From Hirundichthys speculiger (lineage: Eukaryota > Chordata > Actinopteri > Beloniformes > Exocoetidae), in contig JAGFBZ010001901.1 in NCBI GenBank assembly GCA_018398805.1, positions 16,208 through 80,207 on the forward strand: a stretch of DNA of 64,000 nt, in the 5' to 3' direction. Of the stretch, positions 33,440 through 47,100 are shown piece after piece; the stretch's first letter is position 1; every line of letters starts with the position of its first letter. The notes below the pieces were generated by a model. That model searched no databases and was not told where the DNA came from. It saw nothing but the letters and a program-made list of their open reading frames with translations. Position numbers and translations under genes: made by a program.

Positions 33440-34511
33440 TAGAGCTGGGCAACGATTAAAATTTTTAATCGCGATTAATCGCATTGTATACGCAAAATCA
33501 AATAATGGATTCAAAAGTAGTGTAAAGGTCACTTAGTGCCATAACATTTGTTGTTCAAACACTTTTAACATCAGCACTTGTCAGTAACACATATTTATTT
33601 AGTATAAATCTCATCTAAAAAATGTAAAACAAAATAAAGCTTATTGCCACTGCCAGGGCATTAATGTCATCCTGTTTTTATGAAAAATTAAAAAAAAAAA
33701 GTCAACAAACTAAATCCAACAAAATGATTGTGGCTCAGCACAATCAGAACATTAAAACAGGTAATTTCTGAGGTAACAGCAGAAACATTTAACGGGGAGT
33801 TCAACTTGTCAGTTGTTACAAATAACCTTGTTTCTGTTGAATCCTCCGTCTGGGAGAACTTTAAAATGAAAATGTCCATGTTAAAGTTCAGTAACTTTAC
33901 CAATCTGTGTATCATTCATTCTTTCCATTTTCAATTGACAATCAAAAAAAAAAAAAAAAAGACATTTTATGACGTTTTTTGTTTTGATCTAACACACACA
34001 AAAAAAAGCCTGTTTTTTATATATATATATTTCAATTTTCGACTTGGATCAAAAATACGAAATGAGAAAATGGACCACAGGACTGAATTTGTTTTATAAT
34101 CAAGGACTGGACTTTCTGCTGTCATTACACATCTGTGCCACTAGATGGAGCCGCACTGCAGTAACCAGCTAGAGAACAGCAGGACAGTGAACACAAGGAG
34201 CAAATCTGATGGAACATGGAGGAATGACGCCAAAGTTTTGTTGCAGCCCAGATTTTTTTTTTTTTCACTCAGCATTGTTAATATTGCTAGCTGAGTTGCT
34301 TCCTGAACTGTAAAGTACACAGATTTTTACCGTCTTCCATGTCCGTTTTTAGCTTACCTGCCAATTCTTTTCCAGTTCCGCAGCAGCCAGTAACAGACTT
34401 TTCAAAACAAAAGCATGTGAGCAACATGCGTTAACACGCAATAAAATAAATGTCGGCATTGATAAATTAATGCGTTTTAGCGATAATAACGCGTTAACTT
34501 GCCCATCCCTA
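33440..34511. mobile_element. hAT MITE, duplicate of 3994-5067
   Basis: Same ends (TAGAGCTGGGCAA, TTGCCCATCCCTA), same flanks and the same distance to the B30.2 stop as beside gene 1. It is part of the tandemly duplicated unit. Confidence 0.8.
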
Positions 34512-34603
34512 ATTAAAACATTTTTCTGTGAGAAACACAGATATTTCCAGACTGAACTATGTGTTCAACGGTGAGTTTCTCTGACAGGAGGAGACTCTTC
34601 ACT

Positions 34604-35157
34604 CTAAACTGAACACAGAGACACTGAGGAACCAGGCCAGACTCTAAATCCAGGATACAGAGGTTCAGTGAATGTGGTGTTGAAGGTGTGGAGGTGGATC
34701 AGTCCGTCAGAGACGACTTTATAGAAGGACAGAGTTCCAGCAGGACAGTCCACATACACTGCTACTCTGTTGGAGACTGAGGAAGAGGAGGAGGAGGAGG
34801 AGGAGGAGGAGGAGGAGGATGTTCGTCTGTTATTATGCCAGACCAAGTACTGACCAGGATTAGAACAATTCAGACTCCAGGACTGATTGTTTGCTCCAAA
34901 CACACAGTCAGTGAGGTCTCCTTTCCTTCTGATGCCTCTGTAACTCACTGACACATCAACTCTTCCACAGCACTCCACCTCCCAGTAACAGCGACCAGTC
35001 AGACCATCTCTGCACAGCAGCTGCGGCCGCTCATCAAACCTATCTGGATGATCTGGATACAACTGATCCTCCTCCACATGTGCCATGCTCCTGTTGTCCT
35101 CAGACAGCTGGACGTTGTTGTTTACTGTGTTTGTGTCAATGGTGAGGTCACAGGAAT
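34604..35157 (-). CDS. Gene 2 exon: B30.2 (PRY-SPRY) domain and stop
   Basis: A complete PRY-SPRY, from [20 protein letters not shown] to [17 protein letters not shown], ending in TAG at 34604. The Ser run after NNRRT is 5 codons longer than in gene 1 (plus-strand GAG/GGA repeat at about 34775-34820). Acceptor CTCCTTCAG. Confidence 0.94.
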
Positions 35158-38100
35158 CTGAAGGAGAGAACAAACAACCAGCTGCAGTTATTATTGATCT
35201 GTCATCTGTTCATTGATGGACTCATGAATGAGTGACGGCTGAATCACTTACACTTCCTCAGACCTGGTCTCAGCCATCGTTCTCCAGCAGGCTCCACCCT
35301 GAAGGGGGGGGGGGGGGGGTGTTTAGGAGTTAATAAAGCATTAACTCACTATCACTTACACTTGTGCATTTATTAAAAAAAAAAAAAATACTTCCAGAGG
35401 ACTGGTGAAGGGCATGTCCACTTTTTAACATTAGCACAAAAAAAAAAAAAAATTCTGCTTGAAGATTGAATTGCATACATACATTCGTTGGTTATGCCAG
35501 ATGATGGCACTGACCATGAATGTAAGTGCAGAAAAAAAAAGGTGTTTAATAGGCATCTGCTGTGCATGCCATGATTCACTCAACTCACGATACAATTCAA
35601 ATCATAATTCGAATCATGTACAAGACAAAAGGCAAATGACTGATTTTTTTATTTTCATTATTTTTTCTTTTACACAAATCCAGCCTTTTCCTTTTTAACA
35701 ATACTGTAGTATTTTCTCTTACGCTCTTTTCAAGACAGTAGATTAGAACTAGCAGCAAATAACTAAAAATTGTATCAGTTCTCTTCTTTTTTTTTTAACA
35801 ATACTGTTTTTTTCTTATCCTCTTTATACCTGCATAGCAAATGACTGGAAAGTGGAAACTGTTTTATCAACTCTCAAATCTCAAAGTTTTTTTTTCCTTT
35901 AGTACATAACAAGTCAGCTCTACTTTAAGCCTAAACTAAGGCATTATACAAATCTCTGATCTTTTCTTACATCCATCCATCCATTATCTAGACCCGTATC
36001 ATCCTCCGGAGGAACACGGGGATCTGCTGGAGCCTATCCCAGCCGTCTACGGGCGAAAGGCAGGGGTACACCCTGAACAGGTCGCCAGCCCTTCGCACTC
36101 ACTCCTACGGGCAATTTAGAACCACCAATCAACCTGACATGCATGTCTTTGGACTGTGGGAGGAAGCCGGAGTACCCGGAGGAAACCCACACAAGCACGG
36201 GGAACATGCAAACTCCACACAAAAAGGCATCTTTTCTTACACTCTTTCCAAATCAATACTGCATCAGAGAATGCTTTTTTTTTTTTTATTCCTGAGGTAG
36301 ATTAGCCAGGCACGAACTAAGGTATATTTATTTTTGTCTGAACAAAATTAAATAGCAATTTACCCTATTGGCCCAAATATAGGACGACTCTGATTATAAG
36401 ACGACCCCTATTTTTCAAATATCATTTTGGAAAAATAAAAATATGACGAAGACAATAAGGTTATCCATAAAATAACTTTTTATTGTACAATTACTATAGA
36501 AAAAAAACACACAGATAACATTCTGCTATATTGTTAAACATTTTAATGGTGGATTTCATCTTTTTTAGGAAGTATGGTACCATACTTAAAGAAGGTATGT
36601 GTCAGGTTTCCATATTATTTAAGATCAAGGTATAGTACTATTTAGTAAACTTTATTCTCTTAAGACTCTGACTCAGTAAATAAGCAACAACTATATAGTT
36701 CAATAACTGCATTAATGATGTCAATAACTGCATAACCATCAAAGTAGAGTTATATTCGGTTTCAAGTACAACATTAATAATAAAATAGTCTGTAAAAAAC
36801 TAATTTTAGACTGCAAAAATAACTTTCAAACCCCTTTGCTCGATTTGGTCACGTGATCCTCCATTTTAGGTGTGGCTCCATCTAGTGGCGCAGATATGTA
36901 ATGACAATAGCACATGGCACAAAGCATGTCCCATGTACCGCCACATATAGAGATGTTGAACAAGAACGTAGTTTAACCTTGAGTACGCATTCTGCTGGCC
37001 TGGAGGCCACATTGATTCATGGCTTAATTAAATCGATTCGAATCGTATTTTAAAAAATCAATTTAAATCAATTTTTTCATAAATCACAGAATAACTAGCA
37101 TCAGCATATTGTCCATATGAGAAATTAACACTAAAGTCTGAGAACAACAGCAGTATTTATGTGCACTCCTCATTTCTTCTGTGCTGGTTAAGAGTCACCG
37201 GCGACCTCCTCATGGACTTAGACAATGGATTAGTGTCCATATTAGTTCTGCTGGATCTCAGCGTTGCCTTTGATACCACTGATCACCGCCTTTTACTGCA
37301 CAAGTCAGAGCATGTTATTGGAAATAAAGGAACAGCACTAGGCTGGTTTAAATCATATTTATCTGACATATTCCAGTTCATTCATGTTAATGACACTTCA
37401 TCTACATAGACGAGGGTCTGCTGTGGCGTCCCACAAGGTTCAGTGACGGGATCGATTTCTTTTTCATTTTATACATGCTACCCTTGGGAAAAATCATCCA
37501 GAGCCACAGCATGAGTTTTCATTGCTACACTGATGATACGCAGCTGTACTTATCCATGAAATCAAAGGAATCGGAACCATTGGCCAAACTTCAAGGATGT
37601 CTTAAGGACATTAAGACCTCAATGTCCTCTAACATTTTGCTTTTAAATTCGGACAAAACAGAGGTTACTGCCTTTGGTCCCAAACACCTGAGGAACAGAT
37701 TAGTTGATTGGCCTCCAGTACAACTGTGAAACACTTTGGACTCATTTTTGATCAGGATATGTCATTTAAACAGCATATCAATCAAGTTTGTAAGGCAGCC
37801 TTTTTTAAGCTCCGTGATATCACCAAGATCAGGAGCACCCTCTCCCAGGGTGATACTGGAAAGCTAATCCACAAGTGTAATGCGATATTAGCAGGGTGTC
37901 CAAAAAATTGGCTGAATAGCCTCCAACTGATCCAAAATGCAGCAGCGGCAGTGCTGACAGGAATCTGCAAGCGAGATCACGTCTCTCCTGTGTTAGCCTC
38001 CCTCCATTGACTTTCCATAATTTTGAATCGAATTCAAAATTCTGCTTCTCATATATAAGGCCATAAATGCCCAAGCTCCTCGATATTTACAAGACCTGAT

Positions 38101-41100
38101 AACACATTATGCTCCTCCATCTTTAAAACTAAACTGAAAACATTTCTGTTTCGTAAAGCCTATAGTTAGTCTAAACAATAGTGTGTTGGGTCCAATAGTC
38201 ATAACTACAATTATAGGAGCCAAGACTAGATTAGACTCGTCTTAAACCTAGCATCGTCATTGCTATGCTGCTGTAGGTCTATGCAGCAGGGGGACACCAA
38301 CTTGATCTGCTAAACAGTGTCTCCACCCCTCTTCTCTCCCCTCCTTTCCTTTTCTGTTCTTCAGCTCAATTCATAGTTAATTAGAAGCACTTCTTAAATG
38401 TAAATGTGCTCCATTGTTCCTGCAGTTTTTTTTGTGCTATTTTGCCTCCCTTTTTTCTGTATCTTTGCAGGCCAGAGTTTCTAGAGTTACATACTAACTT
38501 GCAGTTCCAACCTCTGATCATCACAGCGTTTCCGTCCAACTGTCTATATACATGTTCTGGGATATCAACTAACTTGCTGACCAGCAGTCTGATCCTCTGA
38601 CCACCTTAGTGTTGCTGCCCACATCAGTTTATAGAGTCAGCTCTGGAGTTCATGTACTAACAATGTATTAGTCAGAATATAAGTGCGTGGAATTCTTAGT
38701 TCTCCAGTTAATAGACAATTATTACAAGTATCACAAGTTCTACACGTGGTGAGAAGAAGGAGGTTTTGTTCGTATCTACAAAAATGTTCTATCTACCAAC
38801 ATTTTCATGAGTTCTGAAATCTCATTCTGCTCACAGTTTTGGCAAAATCTGTTCTGCTCACATTTCATGAATGAGGTCCACTGTCTGCAGCTCTTCCTCC
38901 TCCATCAGACACGGTGTGTCTGCAGCAGCTGTTTCCTACCTGAGAGTCTCCAGTTTCCAGTTTGGATCCTCCAGTCCAGCTGACAGATGCTTCACTGCAG
39001 CCTCTCCTGGATGGTTGTAGCTCAGGTCCAGCTCTCTCAGATGGGAGGGGTTGGAGCTCAGAGCTGAGACCAGAGAAGTACAGCCTTCCTCTGAGATCAG
39101 ACAACCTGACAGCCTGCAGATACACATGACAGATACTCAGAGAACTGCTCTGAAGCTGACTGTGTTCTCATGTTGACCTGATGGTGGCACTAAAAGAGAA
39201 GTCAGAGGATCAAAAAATAGACATTCGCTGTACAGACAACATGAAATAACATGAAGGCTGAAATAAACTGGTGGACTGACAGCGCTTTGGCTTGGTTAGT
39301 GAAGTTCCTCAACATGTTTCTCCAGGTACTCTGGTTTCTTTCCAGAGTCCAAAAACATGCGTGTTGGTCTAATTAGTGATTCTAAATGGCCGATAGGAGT
39401 GCTGGTGTGTGTGTGTGGTTATTCGTCTATAAGCAACCATGTGGTGGACTGGTGACCTCTCCAGCGTGTACCCCTGACGTATAGATAATAGAAGGGTGGT
39501 TTAACAGTTTGATGAATCCTGACCTGAGAGTTTCCAGTTGACAGTGTGAACTCTCCAGTCCAACTGACAACAGCTGGGCTCCTGAATCCTGCAGGTCGTT
39601 GTTACTCAGGTCCAGTTCTCTCAAACTGGAGAACTGACAGCTGAGGAGTGAGGACAGAGCTTCACAGCTTCTCTCTGAGAGGCTGCAGATATTTAGTCTG
39701 AAAGTAAAACATAGACCAAGAATACAACATTTGTGAAACTGATAAGCTGCTTCAGAAAAAAAAAAAGTAATCTGAGAAATGTGATGATTACTAACTTCAG
39801 AGTTTCCAGTTTACATTGAGGACTCTCCAGTCCAACAGACAGAAGCTTCACTCCTGAATCCTGCAGGTGGTTGTTACTCAGGTCCAGCTCTCTCAGCTTG
39901 GAGGACTGAGAGCTGAGAACTGAAGTCAGAGCTTCACAGCTTCTCTCTGAGAGGTTACAGCCACTCAGGCTAAATAAAAAACATAAACAAATACAAGTGG
40001 TATCATTAAGTAGTTTGATAAAAGGAAAGTATTGCTGCACTATAGTCACTGAGTACGTTGAACAATGATTTGGTGCATAAGCGCACACAGCAGTTGGAGC
40101 CTGTTCCCTTGGAGACCAGAGGGATTCCCCATTCTACCCCAGCAGCTCTCACCCTGTGAGAGTTCAGAGTCAACCAGTATCCAGGCCCTCTCAAGGAGAC
40201 TGGTTCCAGAACCCACGCTGAGTGGTGGCGTGGGCCTGATTGTATCTTGTCTGTAGCTGTCAACCTTAAACACAAGTTCCTTGACAGGTACCTTCCTCAC
40301 CAAAGGTGGTATTCCATGTACCAAGAGCCAGTTTTGGTATCTAAAGGTTGGTATGATGAGGCCAACGGCAGCACACAGCTGACAGTGGAACCTCAGATTT
40401 AGAGGAACAAAGCACTTTCCCTGCTGGTCACAGAACAGTGGTCCAGCTCTTTACCTTTGCCAGACTCCTAGAGGGAGCAGGGGAGTTTGTCCAGAGAGTG
40501 ACATGTGGATCAGTGCATCATATGCAGTAGTATGGAATCTGTACTGGTCTGCAGTGGTGAAAAGAGAGCTGATCTAAAAGGAAAGACTTCATGTTGACTG
40601 GTTCATCTCTGTTCTTTTCCTCACCTATGGTAATGAACTGTGAGTAGCAAGTAAAAAAAAAAACAAGATATGAATGGCTCTCTGGGAAAGTGTTCCAGAT
40701 GTTCTGGGCAAATGGGGGAAGAGCCTGAAGCAGACTCAAGATGAGGGGATTACATTTATCAACTGGCCTGGGAAAGGCAGGCAGTAATTGCAGTACTTGC
40801 TAACAATGGCTCTGAATCACCATTCCTCAAATGGCGTTTTGGCTTCATGTCCATGTTGGCTTCTGGTCACCACCTCTGGGAGGACCTCCCAGAGGTGGTT
40901 GGCTGAAGACAGGAGAGGTCCCTCTCTGCTTAGACATCTGCTCTGTGGTGCCAACCCAGGTAATTTGAAGTTAATGAATGGATGGATAATGTTATTTCTT
41001 ATTTTAAAAAGCTACTGCATTTAAAATCAAATTGTCTTTGTACTTACAGAGCTTTCTTGGAAGCTTTGACCACTGGCAGCAGCCTCTGTAGCGCCTCCTC

Positions 41101-44100
41101 TGAAGCAGAGTATTTCTTCAGGTCAAAAACCTCCATATCTTTGTCTGATGACAGTAAGATGAAGACCAGAGCTGACCACTGAGCAGGAGACAGTTGATCT
41201 GTGGAGAGACTTCCTGAACTCAGGTACTGTTGGATCTCCTCCACCAGAGAACGATCATTCAGTTCATTCAGACAGTGGAACAGATTGATGCTTTTTTCTG
41301 GAGACAAATCTTCACTGATCTTCTTCTTTATATATTTGACTGTTTCCTGACTGGTCACTGAGCTGCTTCCTTGTGGTGTCAGCAGACCTTGTAGGAGAGT
41401 CTGATTGTTCTGTAGTGAAAGACCCAGGAGGAACCGGAGGAACAAGTCCAGGTGACCATTTGGACTCTCTAAGGCCTTGTCTACAGCAGTCTGGTAGAAA
41501 TGTGTCTCTGCACCTTCCTTGTGTCTTGTTTCAGAAACCTGAGAAGTTGTTTGACCTTCCAGCAGGTTGACTCCAGAGTTGCAGAAGGTCAGATGGACAT
41601 GAAGAGCAGCCAGAAACTCCTGAACGCTCATATGGACAAAGCAGAACACCTTGTCTTGGTAGAGACCGCTCACCTCTTTGAAGATCTGAGTGAACACTCC
41701 TGAGTACACTGAAGCTTCTCTGATATTGATGCCACACTCTGTCAGATCTTCCTCATAGAAGATCAGGTTTCCTTTCTCCAGCTGCTCAAAAGCCAGTTTT
41801 CCCAGAGACTCGATCATCTTCCTGCTCTCTGGACTCCAGTGTTGATCTGTCCCAGTTCCTCTATCATACTTGACCTTCTTCACTTTAGTCTGAACCACCA
41901 GGAAGTGGATGTACATTTTAGTCAGGGTCTTGGGCAGATCTCCTCTCTCTCTAGTTTTCATCATATTCTCGAGAACTGTAGCAGTGATCCAGCAGAAGAC
42001 TGGGATGTGACACATGATGTGGAGGCTTCGTGATGTCTTGATGTGGGAGATGATCCTGCAAGACTGCTGCTCATCTCTGAATCTCTTCCTGAAGTACTCC
42101 TCCTTCTGTCGGTTCGTGAACCCTCTGACTTCTGTCACCATGTCAACACACTCAGGAGGAATCTGATTGGCTGCTGCAGGTCGTGTAGTTATCCAAAGAT
42201 GAGCTGAAGGAAACAGGTTCCCTCTGATGAGGTTCGTCAGCAGCACATCCAGTGAAGTGGACTCTGTGACATCAGTCAGGATCTCATTGTTCTGAAAGTC
42301 CAGAGGAAGTCGACACTCATCCAGACCATCAAAGATGAACACAACCTGGAACTTTTCAAACCTGCAGATTCTTTTGGTTTCAGCAAAGAACAGATGAACA
42401 AGTTCCACCAGGCTGAATTTTCTCTCTTTCAGTACATTCAGCTCTCTGAAAGCAAATGGAAATATTAACTGGATGTCCTGGTTGGCTTTATCTTCAGCCC
42501 AGTCCAGAGTGAACTTCTGTGTTAAGACTGTTTTCCCAATGCCAGCAACTCCCTTCGTCATCACTGTTCTGATCGGTTCATCTCGTCCAAGTGGGAGTTT
42601 AAATATGTCTTCATGTTTAATTTTTGCTTCTGTTCTGTTTGCTTTCTTGTATATTTTTTGAAACTGTCTGACTTCATGTTCATCATTGACCTCTCCATTC
42701 CCTCCCTCTGTGATGTAGAGCTCTGTGTAGATTTCGTTGAGAAGGATCTGCATTCCTGCTTTAGCAATGCCCTCAAACACAAACTTGAACTTCTCCTTTT
42801 GCTTTGATTTGTGTTTTTGTTGACAAACTGCAGCAGAGGCATCTAAATAAAATAAAATAAAGAACTCTGTTTAGTTTTTTTTTTTTGTTGAAAGAGCACA
42901 AAATCAATTAATTCACCTAAAGAATCAGTATTAGAAGACACACTAGTTGTAACATTATGACTAGACACTAGGGCCCCAATCGTACACCTCCCACTACCCA
43001 CTACCCGCTATCCGCGAATTGCGAGTTTAGGAACCTCTGCTAACCGCTAATGCAATCTTCTCCTCCCTAAAACCACTACCCGTTATGCCAACGCCCTTAC
43101 GCACATTGTAGATGTGGCAATGGGTGTGTCTTTTGCCATTTCTGCAAACTCTGTATCTTGCGATCGTGGGTTGCAGGTAGCGGGTGGTCAGACCACCCAC
43201 TATCCGCTACCTGCAACACACATGTCGGCGCGTAAAAGAGCTCGTCCAAATGTCACAAATGTGCGTCCACCTGGTCACATGTGAACGTGCACAAACGGCT
43301 CTACCTCTTGATTACGCATCACCGTATTCCTTGCATACGTATTCTCTTGTGGTCAATGGATGTTCATTACCGGACGAAACTGACGAAACTGGCTACTGGG
43401 ACATGGAACGTCATCTCTCTGGTGGGGAAGGAGCCTGAGCTTGTGCGTGAGGTTGAGAGGTACCGACTAGATATAGTCTGGCTCACCTCGACGCACAGCC
43501 TGGGCTCTTCTTCTTCTCGAGAGAGGCTAGACCTTATTCTACTCTGGAGTTGCCCAGGGTGAGAGGCGACGGGCTGGTGTGGGCTTGCTTATAGCCCCCC
43601 AGCTTAGAGCCTGTACGTTGGGGTTTTCCCCAGTGGATGAGAGGGTAGCTTCCCTGCGTCTTCGGGTTGGGGAACGGGCTCTGACTGTCATTTGCGCTTA
43701 TGCGCCAAATGACAGTTCAGAGTACCCAGCCTTCTTGGGGTCCTTGGCGGGGTGCTGGAAAGCGCTCATAATGGGGACTCCTTTATTCTGCTGGGGGACT
43801 TCAACGCTCACATTGGCAATGACAGTGGTACCTGGAGGGGCATGATTGGGAGGAACGGCCTCTCTGATCTGAACCAGAGTGGTGTTTTGTTGTTGGACTT
43901 CTGTGCTCGTCACAGTTTGTCCATAACGAACACCATGTTCAAGCATAAGAGTGTCCATAAATGCCCATGGCATCAGGACACTCTTGGCCGTAGATCAATG
44001 ATTGACTTTATAGTCGTATCATCTGATCTTTGGCCATATGTTTTGGACACTTGGGTAAAGAGAGGAGCTGAGCTATCAACTGATCACTACCTGGTGGTGG

Positions 44101-47100
44101 GTTGGATCAAATGGCGGGGGAGAATGCCGGTCAGACCTGGTAGGCCCAAACGTGTAGTGAGGGTTTGCTGGGAATGTCTGGCAGAGGAACCTGTCAGAAA
44201 GATCTTCAACTCACACCTCCGACAGAGCTTCAATCACATCCCAGGGGAGGCGGGGGACATTGAGTCTGAATGGGCCATGTTCCATGCCTCCGTTGCTGAA
44301 GCGGCTGACCGGAGCTGTGGCCTTAAGGTCGTCGGTGCCTGTCGTGGCGGCAATACTCGAACTCGTTGGTGGTCACCTCGGGTGAGAGAGGCTGTCAGAC
44401 TGAAGAAGGAGTCCTACCGGGCTTGGTTAGCTTGTGGGACTCTGGAATCGGCAGACAGGTATCGGCAGGCCAAGCGGGCGGCGGCTTTGGTGGTCTCCGA
44501 GGCGAAAACTCGGGTGTGGGAGGAGTTCGGTGAGGCCATGGAAAAAGACTTTCGATCGGCTCCACGGAGATTCTGGCAAACCGTCAGACGGCTCAGGCGG
44601 TAAAACCAGTGCTTCACCAACACTGTGTATAGTGGGGGTGGGGTGCTGCTGACCTCGACTGGAGATGTCGTTCGGCGGTGGAAGGAATACTTAGAGGACC
44701 TTCTCAATCCTACCAACATGTCCATGGAGGATGCTGAGCCTGTGGACTTAGAGGTAGACTCTTCCATTACCGGAGCTGATGTCACTGAGGTAGTTAAGAG
44801 GCTGCATAGTCCACAGCTCCGGGGGTGGACGATATCCGCCCTGATTTCCTGAAGGCTCTGGATGTTGTAGGACTGTCTTGGTTGACACGTCTCTGCAACA
44901 TCGCATGGAAACCGGGGGCAGTACCTCTGGAGTAGTCACTGCTTGTCATTCGACATCGCATGCAAAATCCGTGATGGACTGAAATAGTGCATGAGACATG
45001 ACAGTATATTTATCTCGGAAACCTGTCAGTCAAAATTGCATTCAGCTTTTCCACCAATCACCATGCGGACTGATCAGCGTCCAGGCCAGTCAAGGCCAAC
45101 CCACAGCTCCATTCACTCCCAGAGATGCCGAGAGTCCGGGGGGCGGGACAACATTGGCATTTAAGCCAATGCCCATTGAGTTTTGCAGCAATGAAAAAAA
45201 ATGTTCCATACAGTCCCAGAGACTCTCAGCTTCTATGGGCAAATGCATTGACCAGAAAGCATTATGGGAATGTACGGACAAGTTAACTACTTTACTGGTG
45301 AAGAAGTAGCTGATTCTATATCAACTTGTCTTCATGTTTAAAGTGTTATAACACATTTATAGTAACTTAAATGTTAACACAACTGCACATATTAGGTCAT
45401 TTATTTTCTTGACATTATAGTGCAGGGAGGCAGGGGAAGCTACAGTCTCAGAGGAATCCCCTCTGAACCATATTGAATGAAAACTCCACAAAACAAACAC
45501 CCATTTCATAGTTGGCTACATAAACCAGGACAAGGAGGTTTTTCCAAGTTCCCATTTCCAAATGAGTAGAAGTGGAAATGTCAAGGAAGGAAAAACTGAT
45601 ATGAAGAATTTCAAATATCTTTTTTTTTTCTTTTATTGTCATAAAATAAAATAAAATACACCAATAGGAAAATAACTGGAGGATCTGGAACACCGTATTG
45701 TGCTTTTCCCTGAGACACTGCTGCAGGTGCACTTTCAGGGGCTGTCTACATGGATTTCAGACAAAAGATTTAGATTTAGTTGTGGATCCTCTGATTTAAT
45801 CATATTTGTTTAAATGTAAAGGTGAACGAGGGGGATATGCTGTGTGTTAAAGAATTAGGGTGGAAATTCAGTAAGGATAGAAATATTGGAGTGAATGCAA
45901 GTTGGTTGTGATTTGGAAGAGAAAGAGAATTTCTGGATTGAGGTACATGAAGTGATGGACAGTATGTCCAGGGGTGAGAGGATGACAGTTGGAGAAGACT
46001 TTAATGGTCATGTTGGTGACGGGAGCAGGGGAAAGAGGAAGAGAGTATGGTGTCTAGGTCAATAAGATGAAAGAACAGATGGTGGAGATAGTGGAAGGGT
46101 GGAAAGGGCTGTGGTGAAAATGTATTTCAAGAGGAGGGAGGAACACAGGTTGACATCAGAGTGTTGGTAGGAACACACACAGTTCCTTTGCAGAAAATAC
46201 AATCTGAAAGAGATTAGAGACTGCGAGGTGGTGACAGAGGAGAGCCTAGCCAGACAGCATCAGATGCTAGCCTGCAGCATGACTCTGGTAGTTCAAAAGA
46301 GGAAAAGCAGGAAAGGGGAGCAGAAGATAAAGTGGTGGCAGCTGAAGAAGGAAGGCTCTTGTGTGAACTTCAGGGAGGAGCTCTGCGTGGTAGTGAAGGA
46401 CCGGCAGATGACTGAGTGACAACTACAACAAATGTTATAAGGGAGACGAGAATGTGACAGGTGAGTCATCCTGACAGAGGAAGGAAAATATGGAGATTTG
46501 GTGGTAGAATGAGGCGTTCAGGAAAGTATTAGTCGGAAAAGGTTAGCAAAGACGAAGAGGGACGGCAGATGAAGAAAGAAGGCAGGAGTACAAAGAGAAG
46601 CGACATACAGTGAAAAGTGAGGTGGCAAATGCTAAATAGGAGACTTATGATTACAGTGGTACCTCTATTTACGAAATGAATTGGTTCTGGACGTAGTTTC
46701 GTAACCTGAAAATTTCATAAGTAGAGACGTGTTTTCCATGTAAATGCTCTAATCCGTTTCAAGCCTCCCAAAATTCGGACATAAATTTTTTTATAAATCA
46801 TACAATTGCATCAAAACATGTAACAAATACACGTTACCATTAGATGGGAGTTGCAAGTAGCAGCGCGTACTGTATTTTTGCCTGTCGTATCCTGAAATTT
46901 CTTTCGTAACAATAGGAAATATTTTTCCCTTGAGACGTGTCGTAACTAAGGATGCACATTTTGGATTTTTTTTAATGACCGTTAACCTACGCCCTTTAAC
47001 GATTAATAACCGTTAACCGACAAGTCCGGGAGGGTTGGCTGCCACGATGTTGCACGCATTGTTGTGGACGCCTGCGGACACTTCCCCATGTATACTCTCA

